Positions 49,073 through 61,451 of a stretch of 64,000 nucleotides of DNA are shown piece after piece. The DNA is taken from the NCBI GenBank assembly GCA_026225945.1, contig JAMJFZ010001871.1, forward strand, positions 653,001 to 717,000. Direction: 5' to 3'. Origin of the DNA: Cricetomys ansorgei (taxonomy: Eukaryota > Chordata > Mammalia > Rodentia > Nesomyidae). How positions within the stretch are numbered: the stretch's first letter is position 1; each line of letters starts with the position of its first letter. A model generated the notes under the pieces. That model did not search any database and was not told the DNA's origin. It was given only the letters and a program-made list of their open reading frames with translations. A program made the translations under genes and the position numbers.

Positions 49073-50489
49073 AGCTCATTCATTTTGTGTTGCTTTTATT
49101 TATACTGCTTAGAAAACTTAGTCACAGTAAAGCTAGCAGATGTAGGATAAGGACTCTGACAAATCATTCACTTATTTTATAAATAGCCTTTAGCTGTAAC
49201 CACTGCTGGTTCTTCAGTGAATTTTAGTCAGAATTCATGAACACTGGTGGCATATAAAGAACCACAGACCAAAAAGAGTCATGAATGGTGCCTCACTAGT
49301 TTAGACACAAGGCAAAGAATTAACTATGTTCTTCTGTTTGAGAGGAAAACCAGCTGGGAACCTATGCCCAAAGTAGTAGAGAGGAGGACCTTTCCTAATT
49401 CATCCCTCCAAAAATCTATCCATAGCAGAAGCCAAGATGACTGGGCAAGTCAGTTCTCTGGCAGGTTACAGTGTCAGAACACCAGGGTTAATAAGACATC
49501 TTGGGGGAGCTTGTTTGAAAGGGCAGTGTCAACCCTTATGTCACATCAAAGATCTGTCAGTCATGAGCATTGCTATAGATCACAGCTTGCATCCTCTCAT
49601 ACTTGAAATTCAGGTGTGTTTATACATTTACCCCATTGAAATCCTTCTCCCCACTGTCTGTTAATGGAGCAATTGCTAGGTCAAAGAGAATTCTAAAATT
49701 CTCTTCATCTTTTTATTTTTTGTCTGCAGCATCAAAGCTGAAAATGGATTGCAGTTTTCATGGCTAGAATTTACACTGAAGCCTATACTAGAATGTTTGC
49801 TATTGTACTTCCTTGGTTGTTTCTTTTCATAGCGATCTTTGGAACTGCCCTGTGTATGGTTCATTGTCTTCTCTGCTGGAAAGTGATATAGCGCTGTGGG
49901 AAATACTGGAAAATGTTGGATATTAGCTCTGTCCTGTGAGCCATGACACATATAAATAATACTTTGAGTATATTGGTAATAATTAGAGCATGAGGGAGCT
50001 CAACCTTATGAAGGAAAAAAAGGCAGAGAAGGATTGGATGTATTAGTATAATTCAAATTGGATACTAAGGAGGTCTCACAAGTGTGTTTCAAAGTCAGCG
50101 ATGGAGAAAACAACTGAGCTGAATGAATATAGGAGGAAATAAAAGATAGATTGGAAATGCTAAGAGAATAGATGTAAAGTCATCTAATAGAGTAACCTGG
50201 TGCCTCATACTGTGAGTTAAAATGGGACCACTATGCAGTGTGGTAGTGTGTAATTAGGGTGGGAGTTTAAGAAATGCCACTGGAGTGTGCACACAATTTT
50301 TCCTTCACTGCGTTTTGCTGAATCCATGAAGTATCTTTAAGTACATGTAAATAAGTTAAAATTCTGAGATGTTCAGTGTATCTGTGACTATATCATTAGT
50401 TTTAAGCAGGAGTCACAAAATATTTTAGGTTATTGCTGTTTCCTGTGATTGCTTCCAAGAGATTTAAAGTCTCTATTGCTGAAGACACC
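49073..50489. other. Mostly unrecognised sequence
   Basis: An open frame of about 119 codons (49247-49606) begins with GTG rather than ATG and resembles no family I know. Within it, 49485-49610 loosely resembles a MER5A DNA transposon (gggggagcttgtttgaaa), unproven. Confidence 0.35.
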
Positions 50490-51383
50490 ATAGCTGGGTG
50501 TGACAGGACAGTCTCCTCTCTGAAGACTAGTTTTCATGGTACCAGATGACAACAAGCACAGAAACAACCAACAGTCCTACTCAGGCATGACACCTATGAA
50601 CCTCAACAATGATCAGCATTACACAATAATCCTGAGGGTGCATTGTTGCATGCATAACTTTGCAGGACCCAAAAGCTCTCTAATTAGATTTCAGGCACAC
50701 TCAACAAGAGGGAAATCATATCTCCTACTGGAAACCTAGACAAATTACTAGGGGCTAGTGAAGTCATGGAACTTGGAGGAGAACCTACAGCCACCTATTT
50801 ATTAAATTATAAAAATTCTTAGCTATATTCGAAATGTTGTCCTTATAAAAAGGAATAACTGAAGCCCTTACTCCCCATCAAAGAAACTTTTCTTGCAACA
50901 GAGAGAGACTATTACAGAAAAGGACAGTCAATCAAAATACAAAGACCAAGCAATCGTGTGGTGCCTAGTCCCAGCTGATACATCTACAACCTGACTCCTG
51001 CACCTATGGCACAAAGAACATCACAGAAGAGGTTCCAGAAAGACTCTAGGAGCCAGAGGGACAGGGAGTCTGCTGTGAGATTGTATCCTTTAGAAATGTC
51101 AGGGAAGCTATACCTATGAAGTTTCACATACTTTTGCCTAAGCAAAACCTGAATAAGGACAACGCCAGTAGACATGCTAACATAGAAGCAGGAAATTCTT
51201 CAGGGCCCCAACCCTAGACAAAAACTACAGTTAACTAAAGAAATAACCTTACCCAGGAATGAGCTCCCCAATTTGTTATCCAATATCAGGTGTTTATCCC
51301 TGATATCATGAACATACAAATAACTCTTTAAGGACTGAAAGGTTATATTTACATGTTTACAGTATTTACATACATATATAGCT

Positions 51384-51384
<1 letters not shown>
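50490..51384 (+). mobile_element. Lx-type L1 3' end
   Basis: ctctaattagatttcaggca, catggaacttggaggagaac, cagggagtctgctgtgagat and gtagacatgctaacatag match the rodent L1 3' UTR. The order is the mirror of the minus-strand copy at 32755-33880. It ends in a GATA array where the terminal block should be. Confidence 0.85.

Positions 51385-51434
<50 letters not shown>
51385..51434. repeat. GATA microsatellite, 50 bases
   Basis: Uninterrupted TAGA units at the end of the L1 fragment. Confidence 0.97.
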
Positions 51435-51554
51435 TTTTTTAAGGAATTAGGTACTGTTATAAGTGTGGTCATTTTAAAAGAATGAAATATTCATTTTCTT
51501 GTTGCAGCTATGAAATAACTGATCATTTATGAATATTAAAAGTAGGTATGGCAG

Positions 51555-51961
51555 TGTGCTGGATAAATTTTATGTCATGACACAGCTAGAGCTATCTGAA
51601 AGGAAGGAATCTCAATTGAGAAAATTCCTCCATTAGATCCAGCTGTATAATATTTTCTTAATTAGTGATTGATGGAGGATCCAGCCCACTGTGGGTGATA
51701 CCATCCTTGGACTGATGGTCCTGGTTTCTATAAGAAGGCAGGATGAGCAAGCCTGAGGAAGGCAGGCTGAGCAAGATAAAGAAGCCAGTAAACAGCACCC
51801 TTCCATTAACTCCTGCCTCCAAGTTCCTGCACTCTTTGAGTTCCTGTCCTGACTTCCTTCAATGATGAACAATGGTGTGGAAGTGTAAGCCAAATAAAGC
51901 CTTTCCTCTTCAAGTTACTTTGGTCATAATGTTTCATCACAGCAAGAGTAAACCTAAGACA
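51555..51961 (+). mobile_element. Solitary LTR, MaLR/ERVL-like, nearly complete
   Basis: It starts tgtgctggataaatttta and ends near aaacctaagaca, with ttcttaattagtgattgatgg, ctataagaaggcagg, a caatgatgaacaatggtgtgg block and a poly(A) signal aataaa (about 51892). This is a common murine LTR of about 400 bp. I cannot confirm a target-site duplication. Confidence 0.75.
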
Positions 51962-52059
51962 GCCAAATATCTCTCAATCTGAATGAAAACTTAAAAAAAA
52001 AAAGAAAAAAGAAATCACCTGTTTATGGTTGACATAAACATTTAGGTTGTAATTCTTAG

Positions 52060-52293
52060 CCAACAATGTCAGAAGCTACTCCATGAAATTTCACCAATGT
52101 AACTGCCTAAACATAACCTAAGCTAGGATAACACCAATAGACATTCCGAAGTGGATGGGGAAAGCTCATGAGGCCTCAAACTACACAAAGAACCACAGGC
52201 AACCAAGTAATGTTGAGAATGGGAGAAATAATCCTCCCCAGGGAAAAGAACACCAAATGTCTATCCAATACTCGAGGGTTGGTCCTGAAATCA

Positions 52294-52348
<55 letters not shown>

Positions 52349-52478
52349 ACAAATAATAAAAATTGAAGGCATGAATTTGAAAGAGACAAGAGATAGCTGT
52401 ATGGGAGGGCTTGGAGGAAAGAAAGGAAGGGGAGAAATGATTTAGTTATATTATAATCTCAAAAAATAAAAGATAAAA
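52060..52478 (+). mobile_element. Lx-type L1 3' end, second copy
   Basis: agtggatggggaaagctcatg, then catgaatttgaaagagac, gtatgggagggcttggagg and tatattataatctcaaaaaa are the last part of the same L1 family as 50490-51384. The contents overlap that copy, so it is a separate insertion. An AT array interrupts it. Confidence 0.87.
52297..52346. repeat. AT microsatellite, 50 bases, pure
   Basis: 25 uninterrupted AT units, self-complementary and able to form a hairpin or cruciform. Confidence 0.98.
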
Positions 52479-53189
52479 GAAGCAATAGCAATTTTTATCT
52501 CTCATGATATGATTACTCCTTAGTGGAGACAGGACTATAGACCCTTAGAGCTATTTTTTAAACTCATGATGTTCATGTGACTTCTTACTTTTGCATTGTC
52601 AAACATTTCTCAGAGTCTATGAGAAAATGCATTGATTATATTACTGGAAGTTAGAAGTTATAAGGATTATATTCTGTCCCTAAACTCAAGAAACTTTCTG
52701 GGTTCTTAATTTTTCTTTACTATATTAAATGCCATTATCATGCGGTCCTCACTTTGTGATTAACAGTTTCTTCTCATCCAGCGTGTTTCATCCTCAGTAC
52801 CTCTGTTATCAAGTGATTCTCTCCATGTGTCATTTGACTTGTAGCATATCTTTCAAGTAATATTCTAATCTGCCCAACAGCAAAAGATCACTTCCTTTTT
52901 TTGTTTTTTCCTACCTCTTTATATTCTTCATAGTGGTTAACACAGGGCAGGGCATGAATTAGAAGTTATCAAATCTGTCAACTTGATTAAATGAATTTCA
53001 GTAATATTTGTGGAAGGCTACTTGGAACGGAGTCTCAGAGCATCTTGTTGAAAACTAGTTATGAGATCATAAGAAAATTGTGCCTCTCAAAGTGATTTTT
53101 ATTTATACAATTTGAAGATTACAGAGAAGGCTCTCATTGTCTCATTGAGCTTTAGCTAAGCTCACCATTAGATAAATGTGGTTACAAGG
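52479..53189. other. AT-rich sequence without a recognised feature
   Basis: No gene or nameable repeat seen. Positions 53178-53189 are the left target duplication of the next B1. Confidence 0.5.
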
Positions 53190-53332
53190 GCTGAATATGG
53201 TGACATATGTCTTTAATCTAAGTGCTTGGAAGGAGAGGCAGGTGCATCTTTGTTTGTTGGAGGCCAGCCAGGTCTAGAGAAGGAATTCCAGCCTATCCAG
53301 AACAGTATAGTGAGACCTTGTCAAAAAAAAAA
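53190..53332 (+). mobile_element. B1 SINE with target-site duplication
   Basis: gctgaatatggtgacatatg, gagaggcaggtgcatc and cagaacagtatagtgagacc are the B1 core, ending in a run of A. The flanks gtggttacaagg (53178-53189) and gttgtcacaagg (53333-53344) match at 10 of 12 bases. Confidence 0.9.
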
Positions 53333-53364
53333 GTTGTCACAAGGAAATGAAAACCTAACTAATT

Positions 53365-53380
53365 AAAGGAAAGTAAAGAT
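53365..53380. repeat. Left target-site duplication of the inverted L1
   Basis: aaaggaaagtaaagat, matched at 15 of 16 bases by 55072-55087. Confidence 0.82.
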
Positions 53381-53880
53381 ACCATGTTTGCCTTTCTGGG
53401 ACCAGGTTACCTCTTTCAGAATGATTTTTTTCTAGTTCCATCATTTTGACTGTAAAATTCATGCAGTCATTTTTGTTAAATAGCTGAGTAATACTCTATT
53501 GTGTTAATGTGCCACAATTTCTTTATCCATTCTTCAGTTGAGGGGTCTCTAGGTTGTTTTCAATTAATGGATATTATGAATAAAACTGCTATAGACATAG
53601 TTGAACAAGTATTCTTCTAGTAGATTGGAACTTCTTTGGGGTATATACCCAGGAGTATAGTTAGTTGGGTCTTGAGATAGGTGGAGTTCCAATTTTCATA
53701 GGAATTGCCATATTGATTTCCATAGTAGCTATAAAAGTTTGCACTCCCACCACCAATGAAGGGATGTTCCACTTGCTCCACAGCCTCACCAACATGAGCT
53801 ATCATTTGTGTTATTGATCTTAGCCATTCTGACCCGATATGAGAGCGAATGTTTCTCAGCCATTTGAGATTCCTCTTTTA
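53381..53880 (-). mobile_element. L1 5' part, inverted (ORF2 end and 3' UTR start)
   Basis: On the minus strand, this runs from aatggctaagatcaataac through gggtatataccccaaag, gaatggataaagaaattg, to cccagaaaggcaaacatggt. These are L1 blocks in order from the end of ORF2. It stops exactly where the downstream plus-strand part begins. The minus-strand frame at 53617-53805 is the translated ORF2/3' UTR region, not a gene. Confidence 0.88.
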
Positions 53881-53883
53881 AGG

Positions 53884-55071
53884 ATGGTGTGTACTCACTT
53901 ATGTGTTGATGTTAACTGTTAAGCAAGGACAAAGGTGCTGCAATCCACAGACCTAAATTGACTGTGCAACAAGGAGCACCTCTGTGGTGACCCAGGGATT
54001 TCCTGGCAGAGGGGAAATAGAACAGACAATTCAGGTGAGGTAGGGAGGCTAGGAATGGGAAGAGAAGGACCCAAGTTGGGGAAGAGGGATGGATGGAGAG
54101 AATATATGGAGGGATGACTGGAATTGGAGGAGATTTAAGGGAGAAACTGGGGACCTAAGGCAGTGAAACTCACTGGAGCCCAAAATAGAGACCCTGGTAA
54201 GGACCTCTAGCAGTGGGGAATAGAGAAACTGAACAGGCCATCTCCTGTAACTAGACAAAGCTCCCAGTGGTGGGACTAGGACACCAACTCACCCACAAAA
54301 CCTCTGACATGTAACCTATCCTCCCTACAGGATCCACTGCAACAATGGAAGGGCAGAACTCCATGCCAAAAGAGGGAACCCATGCCTGATACTGCAAGGT
54401 AGGTCAGGAACAAGAGGTTGCATAACCAGGAGATGATTTTTAATCTACTCGTAGATTGGTACCTAGTCCAAGCTTCATCAGAGAGGCTTCTTCCAGCTGC
54501 AGTTGGGAGCAGATGCGTAGGCCCAGAGCTCCAGGAACCCTACAGAAGCCGGTGGGGAGGAGGGATTGTGGGGACCAGAGAGGTCAACGAAATCAGGAGA
54601 GCAAAACCCACAAAGTCAACTGTCTAGCACTCTTGGGGGCCCATGGACTCTGTAATGGCAGACAAAGAACTTTCATAGTCCCCTAGATATGTTTTGTGGT
54701 TGTCTGGCTTGGTGTTCATGCAGAGATTCTACAAGCTAGGGTGTGTGGGGGCGGGGGCGGGGACGGGAGCGTGCAGTTAGGGGAGTCTCTGACTCTTTTG
54801 CTTGCCCTTGAGAGCTTTTATTTCATGCTGGATTGTCTAGTCCACCCTTGCTGTAGGGATTGGTGTCCAGCTTTGTTCCATCTTGTTGTGTCTTTTTTAA
54901 GCAAAAACCCTGCTCTTTTTTGGAGAAAGGTGAGCATGCATGGGGATGGGTGGGTGAGTGTGAAGAATGTAGATTTCGTGGAGAGAGGAGATGAGGGACA
55001 CTGGGAGGAGTGAAGGAAGAGGTGAAGGGGTGTTGGGATGTATTATACAGGAAAAGAAAAATATTTTTTTT
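53884..55071 (+). mobile_element. L1 3' part, sense orientation (3' UTR)
   Basis: atggtgtgtactcacttatg continues the L1 consensus directly after the inverted part. Later blocks include gctgcaatccacagacc, gagagcttttatttcatgctg, ccacccttgctgtaggg, and the end ggatgtattatacagg before an A/T-rich tail. A G-rich run lies at 54747-54767. Confidence 0.9.
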
Positions 55072-55087
55072 AAAGAAAAGTAAAGAT
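55072..55087. repeat. Right target-site duplication of the inverted L1
   Basis: aaagaaaagtaaagat, one difference from 53365-53380. Confidence 0.82.
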
Positions 55088-58000
55088 GGTGGTGATAGTG
55101 GTGGACTAACATATATAAAGCCTGATTTTATATCATGAAAGTAACTTCTGGTACACAGCCCCTAGACTTCAAAGATTATTTTTTAAGACAGGACTTCCTA
55201 AAAGACGAATCCTCCAAATACTGATTGTGCAGAAGTGATGTATATTTCTTGTAAAAATTTTTAGTGCATTGACTTTGTTCTTTACTGTTAGTCTGAGGAT
55301 GCTGAATACCTGGGTGTTGATACTATAAATCTTCAATAATATGAAGGAATATCAGTCAATAAATACTTAACAACAGTATAAATTATGTATGAGAGAATTA
55401 GTGAGTACTGTGTAGAAGCATATAGATTAATGGGCATGCTTACAAATGCCATAAAGACTAAACATCCCGATCTGTAAAGCACAGCTACCCCATACAAAAC
55501 GAACAATCCTTACAAAAGTTATCATCTTATTCTTGGGGATGATTCTCAGAAAGCTAATGGGTGATATATTTAGAAGCCATGTGCTAAGTGTAATCAAGTT
55601 TTTCTTAAGTAAATGATCTGTTATACATTCTTAATCATAACTCAGTTTTAAAATGTAAAACAATTGAAGTACAGGAATTTTAATCAGAGTCTGTATCTTT
55701 TTCTCTATTTCAAACATCTTTAATGGCTTTTACTATTGAGATTCTGCTAGAAGTTCATTTGTCTTTTAATGCTTAGATCTAATTTACTGAATAAAGATTA
55801 CTAATTGTTTTTCTAGAAGCATTATTTTTAGTAGTTGTTTAACCAGAAAGTAATAAAGCTATAAAATTGTAAGTAATGTGTGGTTTTCATGAAAGAAATA
55901 CTATGGAAAATGTCCAGTTACTGCTATACAGCATGCTTGTGTTATCTCTGTATTTACTTCTGAGATTTGCTAAATTATAAACTTTAAAAAGAAATATTAG
56001 CGGCTCAGATCAGTTTCCTTATGTGGAAAATGTTAGCTAAGAACTCAAAAACATCCCTGTCATAACAGTTTCTTAGTTGACAGTATAAAGATCATAGGGA
56101 AATAGACACAGGGAAAACAAGGTGATATTTAAAATGGTATATTATTCCTAAACTGAAATACCAGCCTCTTCTATAATCAACTTTAAGTGGCCATACGATA
56201 ACACAATATTTTTTAGGAAAATTAGCTTTGGAAGGCTGTTGTCTTCATATGAATTACACACACTTATTTTATTATATAGATTATTGTTCAACTCCCTTTT
56301 AACTTTGGATGCTTAAAGGTAGACACTGTGTGTAACTGAAGCTGTATCACATAATAAGCCATGTTGCCAGTTCCTCTGTGGCATCTCTTCTCTATGTATT
56401 GGCAGAATCAATTGGCCAGAAGAAAAAAAGTAATAATATCTTAAAAATCTTAATGTAAAGCAGATTAGTAAAAGATTTTGTCATAAATATGGACGGTAAA
56501 CAAATGTAGATTGTTAATGTGTCCAAAAGTTATGAGTACATCCACATTATTCATTTTACTCACATTTATGTCCGTTAACCAATAATGACATGGTACATGC
56601 CTGAAGGATGACAGTACTGCAGTATTCGATAGGAACTGCTCAACTGCAAACCAGGAGCCAAATTTAGTATAGCCTGTTTTTGAAACTTAGTCCTTGGAGC
56701 AGAGGCATGTCTGTCAGTTGATGTGTGGACTACAGCTGCCATGGGTGTCCAATGGTAGACCTGAATAGTGATTTCATAGCCAGTCTACTCTTTAAAGCCT
56801 GTAACACTGACTCTTCAGAACCTTAAAGTGTTTGCCTATCAATGGTATGTACTAAAATATTTATAGACTGTTAGGGACATGAAAAGTTGAGTGGTTATAC
56901 TGAAAACAGCCTCCTCCGAATCAAAGACAAGGCAAGCTCATGATGGTAATTTCTTTAGTGGTAACAAGAATAATTAACCATTCACTTTGTCTACAGAACA
57001 GGTCCTACTGCCTGGTTCCTGAATCTTTGCTTTCTTGTTTACATTGTAAGATGAAGTCTGCTTTGTCATGTAACTAATTATTTGGGGCTTTGTCCTTGTA
57101 CTTAGCACATACATGAAGTCTTGCAGAAACAAATATTCTTTGACGCAGCCTGCCAATGGCATATTTAATTACAGTAATTACATCAGTTCTTCAAGACTAT
57201 CCTCTTTCCCCTCCCACGGTTACTCCCTGCTTCCTTTTGTTATAACTTGTGAGTATGTTTGATGTAGGTTTCTTAGTGTCTGTTTTTTTTTTTTTTGTTT
57301 GTTTGTTTCTTTAGAATGTAGACTAAGTTGTGAGCATTTGTATTACTTGGGAAATGGGTGTCAACATAATTCAAAAAAATCATTTCCAGGAGCTTCAGAG
57401 AGAGTGTGAATATTATTTTACTGTCACTTGCAGAAATATGTAAGTGTAAATTCATCTCAATCTACTTATTAAAACAGAAATGTAGCCCAATGCTTCATGA
57501 TATAGTACTTACAGTTTTCTCATTCTGGATGGATGTGCGAGACTCCTTTAATTCCCAGAGTGATTTTCAGAAATCCCTCTGTACACCTTTCTTATTTCAT
57601 CATTGATATTTGCAGATGTCTTCTTTGTAACTCCAACATACTTAAGGGTTTGCTTTGGAAATTGTATATTCTTAATCTCTAGTTAAAAATGTTTTAGGCT
57701 GCTTTAATAGTTAGAGAATATGATACAGGTTACTTTATTTGACTGTGTTATGGTCAAACTGAAAATCCTATGGCAAATTTGGGTAAAAATGTTTGACTGC
57801 TGATTTAGGATGTACATGTCTTGGTTATATCCGTTTAAATGCATGCAAAACATTATTTTAAAAATAATTTGCATTTGATTATCTAAATAAAACTAAAATT
57901 ATTATAACAATGTTCATAGGGTGTTGACAAACTACCTAAGCTAGTGACTTTTATTAAAAGAACTATAGTATCTATATAGAACGTATAAATCATATATAAA

Positions 58001-58799
58001 CTAATTTCAATAAGTTGAATTTGTTTTACCTGTTTATACATATAACATTCATGCAGGGAAATCATTATGCCCATGTACTGACACAGACATTAATATGCAG
58101 TTTAGTGATTTGCCACACAATTTGGCATTGTTCCAGTACCCACAATCATTTTCATTTTGCAATTGTAGTTTTAGAAGTCACAAAGCAGTCCTTTTTGACT
58201 TTGTGAAGATGACACCTCTAAATCAAAGACCTAATGGGTTAAACTGCTCTGTGAAAAGTTAAATTTCACTGTCTTGCCGGTGTCAGCTGCCTTTGAGTTA
58301 TCTGCTTCAGTCCTGTGAGGAAAACTTTGTCCATCTTCATTCATTTGCCAGGGAATACTCACCTATGCATCATTGCAGGATTATTCCTAGGTAAAGGAAC
58401 TAAAATCATATGAGGCATAAGACTTTCTAATCAGCAAAACTTCATGAGATTTACTGTACCCAAAATATCCAGAGACCTACACATAAATGAATCCTGTGCT
58501 TCAGAAAAGCTGTCAATGCACAGGCTGTAACTACGCTGTTACCTGATGCTCTGATATTCCTTCCCCACATTCCATATAAGCCATGTGAGTGCATCTCAGA
58601 GGCAAGCTGGTCTTTGAGGAAAATTGCTTCCATCCTTTCTAATTTATTGGGTTTCCAAATGGGCTTCTTGTCCTTGCTGAAACAACTTGTTGCGCAGTCA
58701 TTGACCTTTCCAAGTTGTCACTTGCAATGAACATGGGTTAACAGTTACACTAGGAAGCTAAATTTAGTAGCACATAAAAAGATCATAGAACCAAGTGGG
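55088..58799. other. AT-rich unique-looking sequence
   Basis: The longest stretch here without a recognised gene or repeat, about 3.7 kb. A T-run lies at about 57281-57296 with GTTT repeats after it. Short open frames throughout have no family resemblance. Confidence 0.55.
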
Positions 58800-59730
58800 A
58801 TTTATTAATGGGCCGCATGATGGCTCACCATGAAATTCAGTTAACATGATACACCATATTAAGGATAAAACTGCATGGACACCTTAGTAGACGAGGAAGA
58901 AGCATGTGATACAGTTCAAGGACTTATAATAAAACTTTCAACACATAATTAAATATAACCAAGACTATAAATGAAATTCCTACAAATGAATCACATTAAA
59001 TGTGGAAATAACTGAAAGCTTTGCCTTAAATGTGAAGAACAAGGCCTCTTTAGTCATGACTGCAAAGGAAACATTGGATTACTTAAAGAGATGCAGACAG
59101 AAGACAACAAAACAGAAGAGAAGGCCCCAAAACAATGCAAAACAAAACAAAAAGCCATGCAGGGATATCTGAGCCTCACAAGGGTTCCAAGAGCACAATG
59201 AGGGAGGTTGACATCTTAACAAGGAGCCCTGGGAAACTTAGCTGCATACAGAAAAAATCAATTCGTTTTCCGCTGTATGCACAAATCAACGTGCAACAGA
59301 TGAAAAAGCTAAAGCTAAGACTTTAAAACTCCTAGAAGAAAACAGAGACCAAAGTGTTCATGCCATTGGTGTGAGCCATGACTTCATAGAAAAAGCATAA
59401 GCAACAAAAAATTAGTATTCAGCAAGTGATACTGCCCTGAACTGGAAAGCCTCCACACAGAGAAGATACAGTCAACGGAGTAAAAAAGGCACCATACACA
59501 GTAGAAGAAAATGCTTGCAAAAGCATGATGTCTGTGTCAAACACTATAGAGTTGCTCACCAGTTATTAATAGTACCATCATATGATCCAACCATCCCATT
59601 TCTTCTGCATAATTACAAAAAAGAGAATTGTAATTAAAATATTGAACAGACTAGAGTACTCCCATGTTCCCTGAAGCATCTTGATAATAGCTTAAACCTC
59701 CATCAAAGACAAACGTATTTTAAAATGTGA
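58800..59730 (+). mobile_element. Old L1 (L1M-type) ORF2 remnant, left part
   Basis: aactcctagaagaaaacag, gagaaaatgcttgc-like and ccatcatatgatccaacc blocks, in order, are the sense end of L1 ORF2. Frames are broken by many stops. It continues at 60044 after the SINE. Confidence 0.72.
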
Positions 59731-60043
59731 CATGTGTGTGTGGTGTATGCATGCACATGGGTATTGCCACAACTGTGCACACTCACAAAGGTGAGAGGAG
59801 GACAGAGGGTGGCCTTCTTTATCACTTTCTACCTTATTCCAGGTCTCTCAGTGAACTTGAGCTAGACCACTAGCCAGCAAGTCCCAGAGAGCCCCGCAGT
59901 CCCTTCTTTCTGATCCAGCAGTGGAGTTAAAGCCACCTGCAGCCATATACAGCAACTCACACGGTACTGGAGGATTTTAGTTCAGATCTTCGGAACTGCA
60001 CTGCAAGTACTCAGACCTGCTAATTCATCTCTCTAGGCTAGCT
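59731..60043 (-). mobile_element. Dimeric tRNA-derived rodent SINE inside the L1
   Basis: The right end aattcatctctctaggct is the reverse of the tRNA-like head; the middle tctctcagtgaacttgagct is the linker block also seen at 7285-7661. The left end is CA-rich. Flanks attttaaaatgt and ctttaaagatgt may be a degraded target duplication. Confidence 0.75.
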
Positions 60044-60300
60044 CTTTAAAGATGTCATAATATGTAAAACAGGGAAGAATCTTGATGATATTGTTCTATT
60101 AATACATGAAACTAGTCAGGCATAGAGAAACAAATGCTCTAAAACCCCAGTGATATAAAACACCTAAAATTACTGAATTCAGAAAAGAGTAAGATGGTTG
60201 CCAGGCCCTGAGAGGATAGACAGCGTGGACCTCCTAACTAGTAGACACAGAGTCTCTAACAAAAATGTGTATGTTATATACCGCATGTGTATATTAAAAT
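60044..60300 (+). mobile_element. Old L1 (L1M-type), right part
   Basis: catgaaactagtcaggcata, gagaaacaaatgctc and agagtaagatggttgccagg continue the L1M 3' end exactly in order after the SINE. Confidence 0.78.
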
Positions 60301-60414
60301 TCTTGTTAGACTGTAGAACTAGTGTTACACATTCTTTCCATGATAAATTCTTTTAAAGTATTGTAAAATTATTTTAAATTATTTCAAAAGACAAAGCTCA
60401 CAGACTCTGTTCCA

Positions 60415-60530
60415 AACAAACTTTTTACTGAAGTGTGATTTACGTAAAAATAAGAACAGAGATTTCAATTAGATTCATTTTTACCTGACGAGTGGTCTCA
60501 TTCAATGACTAGACTGGGAAATCAGAAACC
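60415..60530 (-). mobile_element. Old L1M 3' fragment
   Basis: ttttactgaagtgtgattta and cagagatttcaattagattc match the antisense start of an L1M 3' UTR. Confidence 0.5.
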
Positions 60531-61451
60531 ACCCCTTGTGAGATGGCTGGTCAATGCTGTTCTTGAATGGAATAGCCTTTCCTGATTTGTGTCACTATAT
60601 CTTTAGCATATCCTTGCCTATGGTGGGGAGCGTATGCCTGTGTTTTACTATCTCTGAATTTAGCCAGGCTAAAATCTGACTTTATTTCATTTGTAGATGG
60701 ATGCCTGTGATCATACATGAAAGACCATCAGCCTTGATCTATTAGCCATATCAACACTTTATATTCTTTGAAATTTTAATACTTATCGATGCATAGTTGT
60801 TCTTGCTATGTTTCATATGCTGCAGTCTTTAAATTGTTCACAAAATCAATCATTCTCATCTTGTTTACATATGACTAAGTTCTCTCCTGTTGCTATTTAT
60901 TACCATTTATATGTTAAGACATAAATTCATAGTTGGAGCTAAAACCTTCCTATTGTTTATACTCATTTTTAATTGGCTTCTTGACATTTTAGTAGGTTGT
61001 CATCATCAATGGGATTTCAGTTTGTAACAATGGTTAATTTATCTTTCTTGCTACAATTGATCTCCTTTGTACAACCCTTAACTGACTATGTTGCATTGTA
61101 AAATCAAGTAAAAAGGTGTACACAATCTAAAATCTCTGCTCTTTGACCAACTATATTCACTCAGGCTTCAGATTCTGTTTACTTTATCTATCACTCACTT
61201 GTTTTGAATCAGTTGTCCTTCCTGTATGTCTACTGCAAATAGTCTTTAAGTCTTGTTCAGATGGTTATAGAGAGCAAGGAACAGTGAACACCTCGGTAGC
61301 AAATATGCCACACATATCTGAAAAAAACAAAACAGAATCTTGAATGCTGTGAAAAATATGGTCAAAATACAAAGGTAGAAAGATTGATACATCTTTATCT
61401 TTATTAATCTTACACTATTATAAATAATCACAAGTAACAATGGCACTGAAA
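60531..61451. other. No recognised feature
   Basis: AT-rich, no gene or nameable repeat seen; it may hold more of the old L1. Confidence 0.5.

Noticed and set aside
49247..49606. 119-codon plus-strand open frame
   Set aside because: The first codon is GTG, no family resemblance, and part of it may be MER5A-like repeat sequence.
54696..55013. 105-codon frame near a G-rich stretch, with CpGs that could suggest a promoter
   Set aside because: Lies wholly in the L1 3' UTR. The G-rich run is a known property of that UTR, not a gene promoter.
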